The notes beneath the pieces are model-generated. The model was not told the origin of the DNA. It was given only the letters and a program-made list of their open reading frames with translations, and did not search any database. DNA of 8,817 bases. Origin: Gemmatimonadaceae bacterium. GTDB taxonomy: Bacteria; Latescibacterota; UBA2968; UBA8231. This document shows positions 6,959 through 8,817 of the stretch, one piece after another. Made by a program: the position numbers and the translations under genes. The number at the start of each line of letters is the position of its first letter. Within the stretch, counting starts at the first letter, position 1. The DNA is taken from the NCBI GenBank assembly GCA_002726335.1, contig PBSR01000216.1, forward strand, positions 1 to 8,817, read 5' to 3'.

Positions 6959-6971
6959 CAGCACTGGATGA

Positions 6972-7781
6972 CTACAGACTCAGCAGCTGGCGGGCGACCT
7001 CTGGCGACGCCACCTCGCGCTCCGCTTCCGTGGCGATGCGGGCCATACGCGCTACCAGCTGTTCGTTTCTGGCCAGTTCGCCACGACGGTAGTAGAGGTT
7101 GTCCTCCAGGCCGACACGAACGTGGCCTCCCATGCCCATGGCGAGCACACCCATGGGCAGCTGGTGTCGGCCGAGTCCGGCCACGCTCCAGGTGGCATCG
7201 ACCGGGATCGATTCGGCCAGGAACACGAGCTGGCGCGCCGTGGCTGGCTGTGATCCGCGGTTGCCCATGACGAAGTCGAAGTGCAGGGGACAGGCCGCCA
7301 GGCCGTCGTCGACGAGGGCCTGCGCGTTGTCGATCATGCCCGCCTCGAAGATCTCCATCTCCGGTTTCGTTCCTGCTTCCAGCATCACGCGTGCCAGTCT
7401 CTTCACGGTGTCGAAGGAGTTGGCGTAGACCTGATCCGGGAAGTTCGTCGAGCCCGTGGTCAGCGACGCCATCTCCGGCCGGATTCGACGCACGGGGTCA
7501 GCTCGTGCTTCGGCGTCGAGATCGGCACGCCCCCCCGTGGAGATCTGCACGATCAGGTCCGTGCACTCGCTGATCAGCCGATGGATGCGAGCGAAGATGT
7601 CGGGATCCAGGGATGGTCCACCGGCCGCATCACGGGCGTGGACGTGGGCGATGGCAGCCCCGGCTTCGCGGCACCTCACCGCCGACTCGGCGATCTCTCC
7701 CGGGGTCAGCGGCACATGGGGGGTCTGATCGCGCGTCGGCAGGCTGCCGTTGAGGGCCACCGTGAGGATGATCGGGTTCAC
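6972..7781 (-). CDS. BKACE family (DUF849) beta-keto acid cleavage enzyme, Kce-like (269 aa)
   Basis: Members of this Zn-dependent TIM-barrel family condense a beta-keto acid with acetyl-CoA to give acetoacetate plus a CoA ester; the founding member is the lysine-fermentation enzyme Kce (3-keto-5-aminohexanoate cleavage enzyme). Visible hallmarks are ILTVALNGSLPTRDQTPHVP (5-24), the Zn-ligand pair AHVHARD (His46, His48), QISTGGR (79-85), the SLTTGSTNF strand (106-114), HFDFVMGNRG (167-176), and GMGGHVRVGLEDN (216-228) with Glu226 as third Zn ligand and Arg222. Length is usual for the family. The start is GTG at 7781, inside a GTGA overlap with the recQ stop; there is no in-frame ATG near the N-terminus. 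It is probably cotranscribed with recQ, though the two are functionally unrelated. The position equivalent to Kce Glu14 is Leu14 here (from memory of Kce numbering), so the substrate is probably not 3-keto-5-aminohexanoate. Confidence 0.93.
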   Translation of the reverse strand: MNPIILTVALNGSLPTRDQTPHVPLTPGEIAESAVRCREAGAAIAHVHARDAAGGPSLDPDIFARIHRLISECTDLIVQISTGGRADLDAEARADPVRRIRPEMASLTTGSTNFPDQVYANSFDTVKRLARVMLEAGTKPEMEIFEAGMIDNAQALVDDGLAACPLHFDFVMGNRGSQPATARQLVFLAESIPVDATWSVAGLGRHQLPMGVLAMGMGGHVRVGLEDNLYYRRGELARNEQLVARMARIATEAEREVASPEVARQLLSL

Positions 7782-8817
7782 GCGTCTGCTGCGTCCTGTG
7801 CGTCCCGCAGGACCCGGAGGATATCGTCGCCGAACTTCTCCACCTTGGCCGGGCCGATGCCGTGAGCCATCTGCAACTCGCCCACGTCGGCGGGACGCAG
7901 CGTGGCGATGTCGCGCAGAGAGCGGTCGCTGGCGACCACATAGGGCGGCTTGCCCTCCTCCTTGGCCGTCTGCAGACGCCAGGCGCGCAGAGCTTCGAAG
8001 ATCCTGGCGCCCTGTGGATCGAGGTCGGAAGGCACGGCAGTCTTGCGCCGAGTTCCTGACTTTCGCACCCCCTTCGGCGCGGCCCGGCGCCCGGCGTGGG
8101 CGGCGGGCAACAGCAGACGGACGGGGCGGCGCTCGTGGATGACGTCGTAGCCCTCGTCGGTAACCACGACCACCGGGCGATCGCCACCGGAGAAGTCGAC
8201 CCACCCGGCGGTCACACAGCGCCGCAGCAGGGTCAGAATCCACTCCTCCTCTTTTTCTGACAGCACGCCGTAGGTGGGCGTCTGATCGAGGCCGGCGCGC
8301 TGCAGGCGCAGGTCGTCGGCGCCGCGCAACAGACGGGCGGCAGCGCCGATACCGTAGCGACCGTGGACCCGGGCTACGCCGCACAGGGCCTGACGGACAA
8401 CACGACCTACTTCGTCGGGATCGTGGCCCTCGTCATCGGACAGTTCCAGGCAGACATCACACTTGCCGCAGCCTGCCAGGGTCTCGGCTTCGTCACCGAA
8501 GTAGCGCAGAATCGCATCGTGACGGCAGCCACCACCCTCGGCGTACCGCATCAGCTCGAGGAACAGGTTCCAGCGGTGTCGGACCGTCTCAGGATCCGGG
8601 GCTCGACCGTCGACGTCGCTCTCGATCAGGCGTCGGCGCAGAGCCATGTCACCGGGCGAGACGAGGAGCAGACAGATCGCGTCGGCGCCATCCCGTCCGG
8701 CGCGCCCCGCTTCCTGGTAGTAGGCCTCCACCGAACTGGGCGGCGCCAGGTGGGTGATGCAGCGCACGTCGGCGCGGTCGATGCCCATGCCGAAGGCGTT
8801 GGTGGCGACGATCACCG
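7778..8817 (-). CDS. recQ: ATP-dependent DNA helicase RecQ, C-terminal part (5' end outside the window)
   Basis: RecQ unwinds DNA 3' to 5' in recombination repair and replication-fork rescue. Only the last about 345 residues are present; the ATPase lobe with Walker motifs is missing because the window ends. Helicase motif V (VIVATNAFGMGIDRADVR) and motif VI (YYQEAGRAGRDG) are intact. A Zn-binding module follows, with four cysteines at window residues 97, 116, 119 and 122 (GGGCRHDAIL, GCGKCDVC), spaced much like E. coli RecQ. Next come the winged-helix RQC domain (about 135-235, with TYGVLSEKEEEWI), a basic linker (about 240-262) and a C-terminal HRDC domain (about 263-340, with HGIGPAKVEKFGDDIL). 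The GTG at 8813-8815 is an internal valine codon, not a start. The TGA stop overlaps the GTG start of the BKACE gene by four bases. The reading frame is undamaged, so this looks like a functional housekeeping gene. Confidence 0.95.
   Translation of the reverse strand, partial: VIVATNAFGMGIDRADVRCITHLAPPSSVEAYYQEAGRAGRDGADAICLLLVSPGDMALRRRLIESDVDGRAPDPETVRHRWNLFLELMRYAEGGGCRHDAILRYFGDEAETLAGCGKCDVCLELSDDEGHDPDEVGRVVRQALCGVARVHGRYGIGAAARLLRGADDLRLQRAGLDQTPTYGVLSEKEEEWILTLLRRCVTAGWVDFSGGDRPVVVVTDEGYDVIHERRPVRLLLPAAHAGRRAAPKGVRKSGTRRKTAVPSDLDPQGARIFEALRAWRLQTAKEEGKPPYVVASDRSLRDIATLRPADVGELQMAHGIGPAKVEKFGDDILRVLRDAQDAADA

Noticed and set aside
7782..8384. 201-codon upstream extension of the BKACE gene
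   Set aside because: It is read out of frame through the RecQ RQC and HRDC coding region and is Arg-rich shadow. The DUF849 family begins at the GTG at 7781.
1..8817. CRISPR arrays, tRNA or rRNA genes, insertion sequences, attachment sites, riboswitches
   Set aside because: No regularly spaced repeats, no cloverleaf or rRNA-like stretch and no transposase or integrase coding were seen. Almost the whole window is covered by the six genes.

Overview
The window is a GC-rich bacterial chromosomal segment with six protein-coding genes packed tightly together, two of them cut by the window edges. I see no RNA genes, mobile elements, CRISPR or phage genes. The mix of S1-type sulfatases, a PhyH-family oxygenase, large exported amidohydrolases, a DUF849/BKACE enzyme and an ordinary RecQ fits a heterotrophic, probably aerobic, often marine or sponge-associated Gram-negative bacterium. 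The gene style resembles Gemmatimonadota, Latescibacterota or Poribacteria-like lineages, but this is judged by eye and no marker gene settles the phylum.

Layout: positions 1-6039 hold one minus-strand operon. In transcription order it encodes a cytoplasmic C-type sulfatase (6039-4618), a 1004-residue exported double amidohydrolase (4621-1607), a 439-residue exported amidohydrolase-like protein (1607-288) and, after a 72-base gap, the start of a Tat/lipoprotein-type sulfatase that runs out of the window (215-1). The first three genes overlap at ATGA and TGATG junctions, which suggests translational coupling. A 112-base divergent intergenic region (6040-6151) separates this operon from a plus-strand PhyH-family Fe(II)/2-oxoglutarate-type oxygenase (6152-6958). 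The oxygenase meets a second minus-strand unit head-on with only 13 bases between stop codons. That unit is recQ (3' part, to 7778) followed by a BKACE enzyme (7781-6972), joined by a four-base GTGA overlap.

How the genes may work together: the sulfatase-amidohydrolase-amidohydrolase-sulfatase operon looks like a catabolic set for a sulfated organic substrate carrying amide or cyclic C-N bonds, with steps on both sides of the inner membrane. The divergent oxygenase could add an oxidative step. The substrate cannot be read from the sequence. The two most notable molecular observations are these. First, of three amidohydrolase barrels in the operon, only one keeps the metal ligands. Second, the oxygenase has His-x-Gly where the PhyH family normally has the iron-binding His-x-Asp, with all other active-site spacings matching phytanoyl-CoA hydroxylase; this is the metal-site layout known from Fe/2OG halogenases.
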